Shown piece by piece: positions 21,116 to 32,279 of a stretch of 64,000 bases of DNA. The DNA comes from Limnephilus marmoratus (lineage: Eukaryota > Arthropoda > Insecta > Trichoptera > Limnephilidae). How positions within the stretch are numbered: position 1 is the first letter of the stretch; each line of letters opens with the position of its first letter. A program made the translations under genes and the position numbers. The notes below the pieces were generated by a model, which was not told the origin of the DNA, made no database searches, and worked only from the letters and a program-made list of their open reading frames with translations. The stretch lies in NCBI GenBank assembly GCA_917880885.1, contig OU862910.1:53249285-53313284 (forward strand). The letters are read 5' to 3'.

Positions 21116-21178
21116 GTGATTTTTCAAAAGTTTTGTGATTTTTCAAAAGTTTTGTGATTTTGCAAAAGTTTTTCAAAA
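21116..21178 (+). repeat. ~19-bp tandem repeat, 3 units
   Basis: GTGATTTTTCAAAAGTTTT is repeated about three times with one-base changes. Confidence 0.75.
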
Positions 21179-21179
21179 A

Positions 21180-22580
21180 TTTTTAAGAAAGCATTGTAAA
21201 TTGACTAGATTTACTAACGTAATATCCCTGATTTGATGAAAACATGAAAAAAGCACAACAAAATAACTGACGCATTTTTTACTTGATATCCGATAAATAA
21301 ATAAAATAGATGTTAATAATTTAAATAAAAATTTTTACTTTGTTTTAATCACTATTATAAATATATTATATTATTCACATCTGTCAGAACCAATAGTTGC
21401 TTAATCAGGATACAAATTGTATTTAAAAAACTTAAGACATATAGATTTCCATTCTATATGCGTCTCAATTTTCAGCACACTTCTTTATTCTAATAAGGGA
21501 ACCATCGGTTTTTACTTGGTAGACATTTTTTTGGATGAAAATAATGGTAAACATGGTTTTTTATTATTATTTAATTAAAATGATGCCGCAAAGTGAATTT
21601 ACTACTATTAAAAATCATGTTGTCTAAAACAATTTTAACGGTACCTTCAGCAGACAGAAATTTGCTGTCGAATTATAATAACAGAAGATATTTTCATCAA
21701 TTTGTTTACGTATTATCTATTCACATCATTACAGTTATCATATAAGTAATAAGCGAATAAATACACCTACTTTGCTCGTGCAGAAAATGCATGATAATTA
21801 ATTAAATAAATATTAGTTGCAGACTTTTGACGCGCACTGGTTGAAAGTGGGGTGTGAACTGCATAGTGGACACAAGCTATTTTATGCTTTTTTTTCAATT
21901 TATAAGAAGCTGAACCTTTTCACTAAGCATAATTTGTTCCGAAGTCGGTACCCGCTGTGGGTATCAAACTCGAGAGTTCTTGTTAGTAGAGCGTCCTATT
22001 CACGGGAATATCGATCATAATGATATTATCATTGCCATATTCTATATGTTAGCAATACCTAATACCGTTACATTTCCGGCTTCGGTTACATGTCATTCTC
22101 CCTATTCTATTAAAATCTTATTTTATTCATAATTATAACTACATTTACTTTGAGGTTTACAAAAAAATTTATATACAGTCTGCCAGCGTTAAAAAAATAT
22201 ATATTTTTTTAAACAACTATCATCAACAAAAATCGTATTATGTGAAATTTTACAAATTTGTTCCTATTAGAAATGGTAGATATGCTTCTTTTCTTAGGAA
22301 TTGCATTTTAAGTATTAGAGAAAATTGGTCAAAAAAGAGAGGTATTAAATATTTTTTTAATTAAACTGTTCTTTTCCTGCGCAATTTCTTCGGCCTCCCT
22401 TTTTCCCTATAATACGATAAAAATTACCCAAAGAACCGGTGTTAAAAAATACATATTTCTGTTTCATCGTAATATAATTTAGGCATATAATTCTTCCGAA
22501 ACCATTACAACTTCAATAATGCGAGAAATTAATGACTACAAAAAAAATTAAATATTAAAACCAGAATATACGAAGTAACA
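21180..22580. other. no recognised feature
   Basis: AT-rich noncoding; nothing identified. Confidence 0.35.
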
Positions 22581-22584
22581 ACAA

Positions 22585-23270
22585 AAATTTTGTGGACTGA
22601 TGAAGATGCTACAGCAATTGGAAACAATTCAAAAAATATTCATAAAAATCATCTTAAAAAAGCCCTATTACTTACCCAACTATAAATGTTTTTCAAGATT
22701 TCCCGGTTCCCTCACTTACAAAACTTTATGTCAAAATTGCACTACTACAAATACATAAAGATTTCTTTAGTAAAAATAATGTACCACAATTAAATATTAG
22801 CAAAAGAATAATATCTTTTGGAGGACTAACCGTGTCACTGGTACGAACCACAACAACACAGCATCACTGTATATTCAAGGGTATAAAATTATTTAATAAA
22901 TTACCCCTTGATATACGATCGGAAGAAAGTACGAAAAATATTTAAAAAAAAAAAAATACTCTAGTACTACCTCATAACTTTACTTATTGTTTAGAAATAT
23001 GTTTTTTCCTTATCAATTTTTTGAATCATTTATTAACTAACGTATATTTTTATTACTTTTATCTGTATTTTTTCATAAAATCACTAGTATTTGTTAAATT
23101 AGATACTAATATTTTTTGTTTTAATTTAAACAAAAATGTAAAATTTTTTGGTTGTCCTCTCCTAAACACAAGCAGCTGCTTTATCAGGAGTGTGATTAAA
23201 ATATTTATAATAATGTTTATATAATGTTGTAAAATTGTAACCTTGTTATATGTTTCAATAAAAAAAAAAT
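22585..23270 (+). mobile_element. non-LTR retrotransposon 3' fragment with poly(A)
   Basis: A 5'-truncated insertion. Coding remnants of the reverse-transcriptase C-terminus run to ~22945, an A-rich stretch and ~300 bp of 3' UTR follow, and it ends in AATAAAAAAAAA at 23258-23268. The protein text resembles the minus-strand element at 63446-64000, so it may be the same family. Confidence 0.65.
22590..22945 (+). pseudogene. reverse transcriptase C-terminal remnant
   Basis: Readable pieces are LETIQKIFIKIILKKPYYLP, then after a frame change LTKLYVKIALLQIHKDFFSK, RIISFGGLTVSL and FKGIKLFNKLPLDIRSEEST. This is the tail that follows the thumb in Jockey/CR1-like reverse transcriptases (‘...IQ+..LK.PY..P...L...L.V..L..L’ and ‘..G...+N.LP..I+’). 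Two or more frame changes and no catalytic domain: a dead fragment. Confidence 0.7.
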
Positions 23271-24220
23271 TGATGAGGATGTCGACATCATCATACTCGT
23301 AGAGTGTCGTAAAAAAAGAAACATATTCAACAAAATATCTGGACAAATGTAAGGTATTTAAATATAATTCCACACAACAACAACACAACAATACCACAAC
23401 AACATAAATATGGTGTATTTTTGACTTGATAGCCCATATTTTGAAATTTTTTAGGCCAATTTCGCCATTTTAATGGTGAATTATACAATCCGATGTCTAC
23501 TCATCAGCGTATTTTTAATCGAACTGGTAACGTTTTGATTCACTGTGCTACCGAGGCCGCAGAAATATATATCATGTATTATTTCACGTGCATAGAATTT
23601 TATGCACGAATCCAAATCTTGCTAATACGTATCAGAAAAAAAGACCGCCATTCTAAAACGTCGTTTCTGAAATCGATTAATTTAAAAGAAGATGGATGAT
23701 AGATGGTCGTATAATTCAATTAAACGCGTAAATTGCGAACATTATTCGCTTCATTAATTAATTCTTGTTGTTAGATTATTAATGAATTCTAAGCGAGTTC
23801 CTTGACCTTTCGGAATCCTTTCTAACGACATTGCATTTTTCATCGAATCGGGTAGGATTTATCGCGGTTGTGTATATTTTTGTCATTTGCGGTTGGAAAG
23901 GCTTTTAATTTTCTAAGAATTAAATCAAGTTGTCAATCAGATTCTAAAAATACAGTGTCCATCTACCAAACCAGTTTTGGTGAACTGCAGCAAGAATATT
24001 TTTGGTTATGTTGTTCTTATTTAATTAGGATACGCAGATGTTGGCAGACCTTACACAATCAATCAAAGTAACTTTCACATAATTTCTACGCAGGGTATGC
24101 AGAGAGAATGAAACTCCATAGAACCCTATCTTGAAACGCATTCCTTGCTACATTCACAGACATACATGTCTTATAGATATCTTGACAAAAATAATGTTTT
24201 TTACAGCAAGTTCCGGAGTA
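23271..24220. other. no recognised feature
   Basis: No gene seen. A short palindrome GATGTCGACATC lies just after the poly(A) end (~23278). Confidence 0.35.
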
Positions 24221-24430
24221 TTAGATAGCTTCAGTATCGCCCTTATGAAAAACCACCATTCAGAATCAAATGTTGCTTGAAATAACTTTAGCTGTGTATG
24301 GTGACCAGATCTGAATAACCAGGTACTACCCCACCTTCCTCTTTTCGATCTCTTTCCCCTCCCCAATACCTTCATCCTCATAACATACTCCTAAAATCCA
24401 TAATCACCAGACAGTAGGGAACTATTGTGC
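24221..24430 (+). repeat. SINE body fragment
   Basis: ACCACCATTCAGAATCAAAT followed by GTTGCTTGAAATAACTTTAG matches the body of the tRNA-derived SINE family (compare 42472-42520 on the same strand and the complements of 24530-24560 and 36985-37030). The head is missing. It sits beside an opposite-strand copy. Confidence 0.6.
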
Positions 24431-24469
24431 TAAGCCAGAAACTACTGAATCTTCATCACACAGAGAACC

Positions 24470-24795
24470 CAAAAAAACTTTTTTCGACTAGATATGAATA
24501 GCCAGGTACTTCCGCACTTTAAACCAAACACGGTTAAAGCCATTTCAAGCAACGTTTCAATTGGGAATGGTGGTCTTACACCACAGAATTACTGAGAGTA
24601 TCTTCCACTCAGGAATTATTTTTAATTAATAATTGTGAAAAAAACATAAATTAATAAAATAAAAATTATTTGCGCACGCCGGGATTTGAACCCGTGATCT
24701 TCAGAACTTTGCCCCACAACCACGGATGCCGTCGTAGATTCTCCAGTTTCTCGCTTTACCACCAGTTTCGGGACACCGTGTATGCATATACCCGA
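24470..24795 (-). mobile_element. tRNA-derived SINE
   Basis: Read on the minus strand it has a tRNA-like head with a B-box-like GGGTTCAAATCCCGGCG (24680-24696), a spacer TGCGCAAATAATTTTTATTT, and the body word ACCACCATTCCCAATTGAAA. The same order occurs at 36838-37180 and, more eroded, at 59100-59345. The internal promoter suggests RNA polymerase III origin; mobilisation would depend on a partner LINE. Confidence 0.7.
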
Positions 24796-24799
24796 TATA

Positions 24800-25640
24800 A
24801 GTGACTACATATTCTATTCACTTGACCGTGCCATGTCGTCATGACATTTTCTTCCTCCCACTCGTTCGTCATTACATTCGCCTGATCCTCCTTTCACCGT
24901 CTTTCTCCTCTACATAACAGTTCCTATCATAATCTTTTACAAAACGCTATCAACAAAATGTGTTCGTTACGCAGATGACACGTCACGCAATATTCATTAA
25001 CATTTGTAAAAATTCCTCCAAACTTAATCAAAAATGTGTCGTGCAATTAAAAACAATGTTCAAAAATAATAATAAAGAAATTCCTGGTCTCTTAACCGTC
25101 CCGAGGTACATCCTCATCGCACAACGTGGGCTTATACGGCACACTCGGAGGTAGGACTGTGCAGCTAACGGTGGAATGTTCGCTAACCTTCGCCTTTAAC
25201 ATTCCCATCGGCTGGCCCGTACATTGTTGTTGGCGGAGGTAATTGGACTTTTTCGCAGATGTTCACTAAATTGATAATGAATATAGTCGGATAAAATAGA
25301 ATGGACAACAAACGGAAAATTTTAAAACTTCAAAGGTCGGATTGGGAACCTCCCTTCGCGTCAATTTTACTCTGACTAATAAGTAATTATTTTTATTAAG
25401 TTTAATCATTAATTCGAGTCAATCCGAGGTCGAAATTAATAACCCAATACACGTAACCTTGATAAATCGTGTTTGCAGGTATATAATTTGCAGAATCAAT
25501 CAATTATTTAAGGGAAAATTACCCGTATCTTGCCTTCATTTTCACTGATAATTGGTTGGCATTTTTCTGTGCAAGTGGAATCTTATTGCAATGTATATAT
25601 TTCAGTAGACCAATGCCTAAAATGATCCGCGCACACAAAC
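24800..25640. other. no recognised feature
   Basis: AT-rich, no credible gene. Confidence 0.35.
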
Positions 25641-25644
25641 ATTT

Positions 25645-25800
25645 TAATTCATATGTGACCACGCTGATTGTAACGCCACTTATATCGGACAAACGGGAAG
25701 ACGATTCTCAACTAGATTCAAAGAACATATATATACGATGTTATAATAATAAAACACTTCTTCAAAATTCGCAAAACATCTCTTAGTGAATAAAGACGTC
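25645..25800 (+). pseudogene. Penelope-like GIY-YIG endonuclease remnant
   Basis: The frame ICDHADCNATYIGQTGRRFS followed by TRFKEH is the core of a GIY-YIG nuclease: the YIG motif, the catalytic arginine after GQT, and the EH pair. After a frame change, NTSSKFAKHLL continues, a segment typical of the endonuclease C-terminus of Penelope-like retroelements. The CDHADC cysteines recall their zinc-finger-like insertion. The reverse transcriptase is absent, so this is a 5'-truncated relic. A terminal repeat known from the same class follows 140 bp downstream (25935-26075). Confidence 0.8.
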
Positions 25801-25934
25801 TATTCACTAAGACATAAAAACTGCTTGTCACGGTTTTTTTGTACCTGTGAAAGTAGTGGAGCAGCTGGCGACACGGTATCGCTTCCAAGTAAATAAGCAC
25901 ACATTTCACCACTAAAAATTACACATCTACCGGA

Positions 25935-26075
25935 TCTGCCCTGATGATGAACCGAAACTAACCAACGCTGTCCGAAACGTTGGCTAAAGAAGGAGGTTGC
26001 GCAACACAGCATAACACCCCAAAAACAAACAACGAAAATACTTTTGGCCGTGAAAATCTTAAAACGTATCCAAAG
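25935..26075 (+). mobile_element. Penelope-like terminal repeat
   Basis: Begins GATCTGCCCTGATGATGAAC and continues GTCCGAAACGTTGGCTAAAG, then AACACCCCAAAAACAAACAA. It matches both halves of the head-to-head unit at 15783-15990. The hammerhead-like core is distorted: two GAAAC words (25954, 25974) and no clear stem II. Its position downstream of the GIY-YIG remnant ties the repeat family to Penelope-like elements. Confidence 0.7.
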
Positions 26076-26079
26076 ACGT

Positions 26080-27570
26080 TCCACTTAAAAACAACAAGCC
26101 TAAACCATTATATATTTAGAAATAAAGGGTCTTAGATTAAACTTGCTTGAACAATTAGAAATCAATAAACGAACGAATGACCCCAATGTAACGCTAATTA
26201 ATAAAGCAAGGAAAATTATTTATTCCCCACTACTTAGTGCGTTTACAAAACATCAACAATATAACGCACTTAAATAAGTCATAGTAGTAACGTCATTATT
26301 AAACAATTAAGAATACATTTACATTTAGTGCGGGGAAAAAAGATTTCGCAGTACCCCTCATAATATAGTATCTTCTGTATCAATTATAATATACTATCAA
26401 GAAAATTAATTTATAATCCTGTAAATAAGTCATCTCAAAGTGGTTTAACCTGAGTTTTAGAAGGGCCTTGTAAGTCCAAACAGCTGTCACAATAATAAAA
26501 TACTTATTAAACTTAACAAAAACATTTTAAAATTAAATTTAAATTAAATTTTAAAAATTAAATAGAATACTACGAATTTAACACAAAAACAATAATTTAA
26601 TTTAACACAAAGTACTATAATTTCCGCTGTATCCAATTTTTTGACAAAATGATCTGAGTATGACATCTTGTTCACATTTTTGTGAGGAACAAGATGAAGT
26701 TAAAATTGAGTTTCAAAACCTCCCTTATCACGACCAAAAACCATGTTAAAACTGCGAGTGAGAAACAAAACCCGCCATATCATTCAAGATGTTACTATCA
26801 AAACCCGCTATATCGGAATTCAACCAATCACGAGCAGTTATTTTGCCAAGATGGCAGGCGTAGAAACACGCCCCTTAGGTCAGTTGAGTTTCAAAAGCCT
26901 CTATATTCCATATAAATCACGAAGTGAGTATCCAAATTCGCTATATCCATTTTATTTATCGAAATTACTTAAATATTTCCAGACATACATTGAAAATGAA
27001 CACTTTTCAAATGTATATTACTCCAATTCATTATATAAAAAAATAAAATGCAATTTTTTATTTGCGCTACTGATGTGACAGTTTTTTGCGGTTTTTTCCG
27101 AATCAGTGAAAGTTGATATAGCGGATATAGAAATTGAACGACTCAATTAATAATAACCTGATGACAGATTCCACGTGTACAAAAGTTTAGCTTTAATATG
27201 GAGATACATATTATAACTATATGTGAAATTATTAGATACTGTGTACGATTTAACATATTTCTGTAATTTTTTTTCTGTATTTTTATTAAAAACATGTTAA
27301 AAAAATACCACGATTTCTTATCGACGTCTTGTTTATCTGTAAATAATTAGAAGTGTAAGATGAAGAGGTCATTTTTTTTAAAGCCTCTTCTTTAGAAGCA
27401 CACAATTATGTTATGGAAAATAAGCCAGATTACGAGTTCACAATGGAGTTCAAAATGGTGGATATAAATTGAATATAAATTGGATATAAATAGTGGCTCC
27501 TTCCAATTAGTAAAAATGCCCGCACGTCATGAAGAGGCATTTTTTTATTTGCCTGAAAAAATATTTAAAA
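26080..27570. other. no recognised feature
   Basis: No gene or named repeat. Words such as TATATCGG / TATAGCGGATATAG recur at 26805-27130, suggesting an old repeat, but no boundary could be drawn. Confidence 0.35.
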
Positions 27571-27752
27571 ATATATATTATTTCTTTTTTTTTTTTTTTT
27601 TTAACTTCAATAACAAGGTTTGTACATGTATGTATGATGTATATAATAAGTATGGATTCATTTTTTTTTTTCACAGACCTCCTCACTAGGATTTCCTGTT
27701 CTGAGGTGGCCTGTAGTTTTTTAAAATATTTGTATTTGGTTATGGATTGTCT

Positions 27753-30689
27753 TTATATCGTCTTCATGATGTTTGTAATTTTATTATCACTTTGATCTCT
27801 TAGCCATATTTTTACTTTTGTTTTAAATATATTCATTTCCTTTATATTTTTGATTTGATCTGGTAGAGCATTGTATAATTTTATAGCATGGAATTTATTA
27901 TTTCTCTGTCCAAAAGATGTGTTCAAACTGGGAGTAACCAGGATGTTATTGCTTACTGACCTGGTTGAGTATTTATGTTGGGCTGTGGAGTATACATATA
28001 TGTTTTTTTTCAGTTTAAATAAAATATTTTTTGAATAAAGTTTCTGTACATTGAAGACTTGAAAGTTATTAAATATTTCTTCCGTCGGAGTTCTAAGCGG
28101 AACTTTCAGTATTGTCTTCAGTACTCCTTTTTGGGCTATATTGAGTCGCTCTGTGTGAGTGCTCAAAGCAGACCCCCATCCAGTTATCCCGTATTCTATT
28201 TGTGATTGACATAAAGCGTAGTACACTTTCTTAATGTCGTTTATGTTGAGGATGTTACGGATGGCTCTAAAGAAGTAAATGTACCTGGTGAGTTTTTTTG
28301 TGATTACTTCAATGTGTGCGTTCCATCGGAGATTATCATCAATTTCAATACCAAGATATTTGATACTTTTGGAGTGTGCTATGGTAGGACAGTGACATGA
28401 TAAGCCTTGATTTTGATTGTTTTCTTGGCATGTATGTAATTTGAGATTAAAGTCATCCTCTGGCTGTCCTCTGGCTGTTATAGAAAATGTCAGATATTTT
28501 GTTTTATTGACATTAAGTGTAAGGGAATTTCTCTTAAGCCAGTTTTGCAGTAGACCAAGTCCATGTTCCGCTTCTTTGTAGGTACTTCTCCAGTCTTTTT
28601 CGTTGAATACAATTACTGTATCGTCAGCAAAGCTTATGATTTTTCCTCTCGTTCCTAGGCTACCGATATCATTTATGTATATTAGAAATAATATCGGTCC
28701 TAGTACGCTTCCTTGCGGTACTCCATGGTTGATGAGGAGAGGTTTGCTTTTTTTCTTGTTAATTTGAACGCTCTGTGTACGCTCCATCATATAGCTTTTT
28801 AATAAGTTTAGAGTTCTATTTGACATACCAATTTTTGAAAGTTTTGCAAAAAGGATTTTGTGATCTATTGTATCAAATGCCTTTTGTAAGTCTATGAAGA
28901 TTGCCAGTGTTTTTTCTCCTCTGTCTAAACTTTTTATAATCATATCTGTAATAGTTTCTATGGCGTCACCAGTACTTAGATTCGCCCTAAATCCGTACTG
29001 TGTTTCTGATAATATTTTATTTTCTTCTAAGTAGGAAAGGAGTTGTTTTTTTAATATTCTCTCCAATATTTTGGAAAATGTATTGAGTAGGCTTATTGGT
29101 CGATAGTTGTTTATGTCACTTTTACATCCTTGTTTATATATTGGTATTACAATAGCTTTTTTGAGAGCTGTGGGGAATACGCTTTCAGTTATAGCCATGT
29201 TTACTAGATATGTTAGAGGTACGATAAGTTCTTTACAGAGAAATTTTATTGCATTTGTTGTTATTAAGTCTTCCCCGGAAGATACATTTGATTTTAGAGA
29301 AGAAATTGTATTTTTGATTTCATCAGCCGTGATTTGTTTAAACTCGAGCTTTTTTCCTTGCTCAGGAGATTCATTTGTTTGTACTGCTCCATCACATTGC
29401 GTAGCTTGTTTTGCTAAATTAGATCCTATATTTATGAAGAAGTTATTGACATATTCAAGAATTTCGTCAGGATTCTCAGCGTATTTCCTGGGGACATTGT
29501 TTATATTCAGCTCGTCAATTGATGTGGCGTTGGTAGATTTAGTACTAGTTATTTCATTTATTATTTGCCACATCTTACGAGGATTTTGTTTACAATCATC
29601 TATTTTTTGCTTATAGTAAGTTTCTTTTGTATGTGTAATTACTTTTTTGCATATGTTTCTATATCTTTTGTAGTATCTTAACATGTGTATATCGTATGGA
29701 TTATTTTTTAGCTTCTTGTGTAACTCGTCTCTTTTTCTTATGCAGTTTATAACATTCTGTGTGATCCATGGTTTGATGTGTATATTTTTATGTGAAATTT
29801 TTATAACAATTTTTACAGTATTAGAGAAAATGTTTTGCTGTATGAGTTCTATGAAATAATTCCATGCTTCATTTGTATTGTCCATACTTTGTAGTTTATT
29901 CCAATCGGTACATTCTAGATTTTGTTTAATGACATTCCAGTTGGTTTGTGTTTTTTCTGTTGTTAGCGGTCTTTCCATAATTTTATTTGGTTTGTTTATT
30001 TTTATTAAAAGCATAGTTGTATAATGATCAGTAATAGTCGAGTTAAATACAACAGTTTGAGTAATTTCTTTTGTTTTGCTCATAATATGGTCTATGCAGC
30101 TTTGTGTGTCGTCCACTTTTCGAGTAGGTACATTGATTAGGCTTTCCAGTCCATGGGAGGCTAACATCTGCAGATATTGTATTTTTTTGGGATGTCCATT
30201 TTCTAGTATATTTATATTTACATCTCCAATAAAAAATATGTTTTTTGTGTCTTTCAGTAGGCAGAGTTCTTCGTCTATCGATTTAAGGAATGGGTCTATA
30301 TTTCTTGTTGAAGGAGACCGATAGACTGCTAATATAGCCTTTTCTTTACTGATTTTAATTTTTAAACAATTGGCATTTGCAACAATAATTTCCTCAACTT
30401 CAGCTTTTATTTCGTTTTTTATGTATACAATTACACCATCATTTTGTTTTATGTTATTCAAACTCGAGTAGGTTGTGTATCCAGCTATTTCCAAATTCAA
30501 GTATTTCTGGTTTATCCAACACTCAGTAAGAATTAGTATATGTAGTTTGATATTTAAATATTTCATTAAAATTTGCAATTCATCAAAATTTTTTCTGATA
30601 CTTCTTATATTTTTGTGCATTATATTGAAGTAATTATTGTTAAACTTTGATAGATCACTTGGTTCCGTGGTAACAATAGTGTCAGTCAT
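27753..30689 (-). CDS. ORF2: endonuclease/reverse transcriptase (978 aa)
   Basis: Full-length ORF2 polyprotein that nicks target DNA and reverse-transcribes the element RNA from the nick. Residues ~20-225 form an EEP endonuclease: NIMHKNIRSIRKN with the catalytic Asn, ILTECW with the Glu, YRSPS, IGDVNINI with the Asp-x-Asn, SCIDHIM and TDHYT with the final Asp-His. The reverse transcriptase spans ~480-760, with IPIYKQG...NYRPISLL, LQKAFDTIDH, HGVPQGSVLGP and the catalytic SFADDT near 686. The C-terminal ~200 residues end with the LYNALPDQIKN tail common to this group. Every catalytic residue I looked for is present and there are no internal stops, so the enzyme could be active. The start at 30689 gives the whole endonuclease. 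Confidence 0.92.
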   Translation of the reverse strand: MTDTIVTTEPSDLSKFNNNYFNIMHKNIRSIRKNFDELQILMKYLNIKLHILILTECWINQKYLNLEIAGYTTYSSLNNIKQNDGVIVYIKNEIKAEVEEIIVANANCLKIKISKEKAILAVYRSPSTRNIDPFLKSIDEELCLLKDTKNIFFIGDVNINILENGHPKKIQYLQMLASHGLESLINVPTRKVDDTQSCIDHIMSKTKEITQTVVFNSTITDHYTTMLLIKINKPNKIMERPLTTEKTQTNWNVIKQNLECTDWNKLQSMDNTNEAWNYFIELIQQNIFSNTVKIVIKISHKNIHIKPWITQNVINCIRKRDELHKKLKNNPYDIHMLRYYKRYRNICKKVITHTKETYYKQKIDDCKQNPRKMWQIINEITSTKSTNATSIDELNINNVPRKYAENPDEILEYVNNFFINIGSNLAKQATQCDGAVQTNESPEQGKKLEFKQITADEIKNTISSLKSNVSSGEDLITTNAIKFLCKELIVPLTYLVNMAITESVFPTALKKAIVIPIYKQGCKSDINNYRPISLLNTFSKILERILKKQLLSYLEENKILSETQYGFRANLSTGDAIETITDMIIKSLDRGEKTLAIFIDLQKAFDTIDHKILFAKLSKIGMSNRTLNLLKSYMMERTQSVQINKKKSKPLLINHGVPQGSVLGPILFLIYINDIGSLGTRGKIISFADDTVIVFNEKDWRSTYKEAEHGLGLLQNWLKRNSLTLNVNKTKYLTFSITARGQPEDDFNLKLHTCQENNQNQGLSCHCPTIAHSKSIKYLGIEIDDNLRWNAHIEVITKKLTRYIYFFRAIRNILNINDIKKVYYALCQSQIEYGITGWGSALSTHTERLNIAQKGVLKTILKVPLRTPTEEIFNNFQVFNVQKLYSKNILFKLKKNIYVYSTAQHKYSTRSVSNNILVTPSLNTSFGQRNNKFHAIKLYNALPDQIKNIKEMNIFKTKVKIWLRDQSDNKITNIMKTI

Positions 30690-30748
30690 TTTTATTTTAC
30701 TTTTCGAATTATTGTTACGTTGTTCCTTTTAATTTATACAATTTTTTT

Positions 30749-31502
30749 TAAATCGTCTACGTGTCTAATGTATATTAATTTTTCATTCGGCATTCTTCTT
30801 ACCATAATTTTTCCATCCTTGAACCATACGTATGCATAGTTTTTTTCTTTTGCAGTTTGTTTCGTTCTCCATAGTAGTTCCTTATGGTAAAAGCTTATCT
30901 CTTCCGCAATGTATATGGTTTCAGTGGATATATCCTTAATTTTTGCATAATCAATATTTTTTTTTATTTTGTATAATCTTGTCTCTGACTATTTTATCAG
31001 TAAATTGCACTAATATTTTAGGTGGTGCATTAATACGTCTGTCAGGTATCCTCTTTACCTCGATTATTTCTGCATATTTTAATTCCACTCCAGCCGCCTC
31101 CGCAACTCTTTTTACCACTTCAATTTGTTGTTCCCCATTATTTTGAGGAATGCCCGCTATTTCCATATAGTTAGAGCGGGTTTTGTACTCCATATCTGCA
31201 ATTTTTATTTCAAGTTGTTTAATTATGGTGTTTTTCTCCTGCTGCTCTTTTTTAATCATAATAAATTCATTTTCTATTTTTTTGTTTTGTAGGATTGTTA
31301 TCTTCAGTTTTTTAATTAGTTCATCATATTGTGTACTCATAAATTCGATGCTTTTCTGATTGTCCGGTGTTTGCTTATCTATTTTAGAGATAATTTCTTT
31401 TCTCATGGAGTCAATTTTTTTTTCGATAATTTGTAATATCTTCTCCATGTTTAATTTGTCTTCATTTTCAATGATGGCTCCCTTTCCTCTTGTATTTGCC
31501 AT
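30749..31502 (-). pseudogene. ORF1: coiled-coil protein with FP-like C-terminal domain, frameshifted
   Basis: ORF1 opens at ATG 31502 and reads 183 residues to 30951. After a short N-terminus, ~20-110 is a charged coiled coil (heptads through EKKIDSMRKEIISKID and KIENEFIMIKKEQQEKN), then an RNA-binding-type domain (SNYMEIAGIP..., EIIEVKRIP, KILVQFTD). At an A9 run (30957-30965, T9 on top) the frame changes. The missing ~70 residues continue in another frame: FYHKELLWRTKQTAKEKNYA, then VWFKDGKIMVRRMPNE. That segment resembles the FP-protein C-terminal domain often found in insect retrotransposon ORF1 proteins. The shift is either a lethal slip or a slippery site; only other copies can tell. 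Confidence 0.75.
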
Positions 31503-31894
31503 TTCAGTTATTTTTAATAATATTAATTATTTTATGTATATAAATATAACAACCTGCCCCGTTTTTATTTTGAAGTAGTGATACAGTATCTATGATGACA
31601 AAAATTTGGGTTTTTGTCTATGGTTAATTTAACTGTCACTTTTATTTTATTTCTTAGAGTTTTGTGGATTTCTCATCCGTTCTTTGGGGTTTCGGATATT
31701 ATATTGAGTTTTTTTTATAATTTAATGCACGTTTTAGAAAACCTTTGCACACAGTTCACTCACTTTTTACATAGATAATCACGATAAACAACTGGAGATA
31801 CTTATTTGCATATGTGCGTATTAGTTATCCATAGATTGATTGTTATCAACGTTAATGTTTAAACGGGTGCGTGAGCATGTACCTTTTTTCAATT

Positions 31895-32270
31895 TGGGAT
31901 GCGGGTATGAGTACCGCCGCCCCGGGAAGCATTTATTAAATGAACAACAACCTGCAATAGGTCATCGCAAGTGGATCGCTACGTTTGGTGACTTAGCATG
32001 CGCTCTCTGATTCATGGGTGCGGTTTGTCTGAATCTTGACGGCGAGTGCATTTTCCGGATCGGAGACACTAGTTGAGGTTCATACGTCCGTTACTCCTGG
32101 AGACACTGACCCCCAGATTTCAACCCATTCCTCATATATTTTTCCTTCCCAGAACTTTCTCTCCTTCTTTCCCTTAAAAAGACCCTCCACGCAGCATTCC
32201 CAATTATGAAATAGGCCCTGCGGGAAAATACTTTTCTTAGGGCTTCCTGTGTGGAGCTAATGTAAAAAAA
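31895..32270 (+). mobile_element. ~400-bp poly(A)-ended repeat, copy 1
   Basis: Starts near TTTGGGATGCGGGTATGAGT and ends GTGTGGAGCTAATGTAAAAAAAA. It shares ordered blocks with 55395-55790 (same strand) and with the complements of 42905-42990, 43805-44010, 53985-54280, 54870-55015 and 60735-61140: CGCTACGTTTGGTGAC, TCCGTTACTCCTGGAGACAC and TTCCCAGAAC. The A-tail after CTAATGT gives its direction. No ORF and no obvious tRNA-like head, so it may be a LINE-dependent retroposon of another origin. Confidence 0.7.
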
Positions 32271-32279
32271 ATCTATGTT

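Larger units (their letters stand above)
27585..31740 (-). mobile_element. nearly intact non-LTR retrotransposon (two ORFs)
   Basis: A minus-strand element with ORF1 (31502 down to ~30749), ORF2 (30689-27753), a short 3' UTR and a poly(A) tail seen as T18 at 27585-27602. ORF2 is uninterrupted and ORF1 has one A-run frameshift. This is the best-preserved non-LTR element in the window. The 5' end is approximate and no target duplication was recognised. Protein style places it in the Jockey/CR1-like part of the tree. Confidence 0.8.

Noticed and set aside
22588..22625. CTGATGA...GGAAAC, another possible hammerhead core
   Set aside because: The same bases encode the reverse-transcriptase C-terminal segment LETIQKIF of a recognisable non-LTR fragment, stem II is only 3 bp and no stem I can be formed.
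23275..23290. GATGTCGACATC palindrome as an operator or recombination site
   Set aside because: A 12-bp palindrome beside a poly(A) end is within chance and has no repeated partner.
29107..29616. 169-codon plus-strand ORF
   Set aside because: It is antisense to the reverse-transcriptase ORF at 27753-30689 and has no features of its own. The same applies to 3336-3932, 33490-33969 and 48248-48556.
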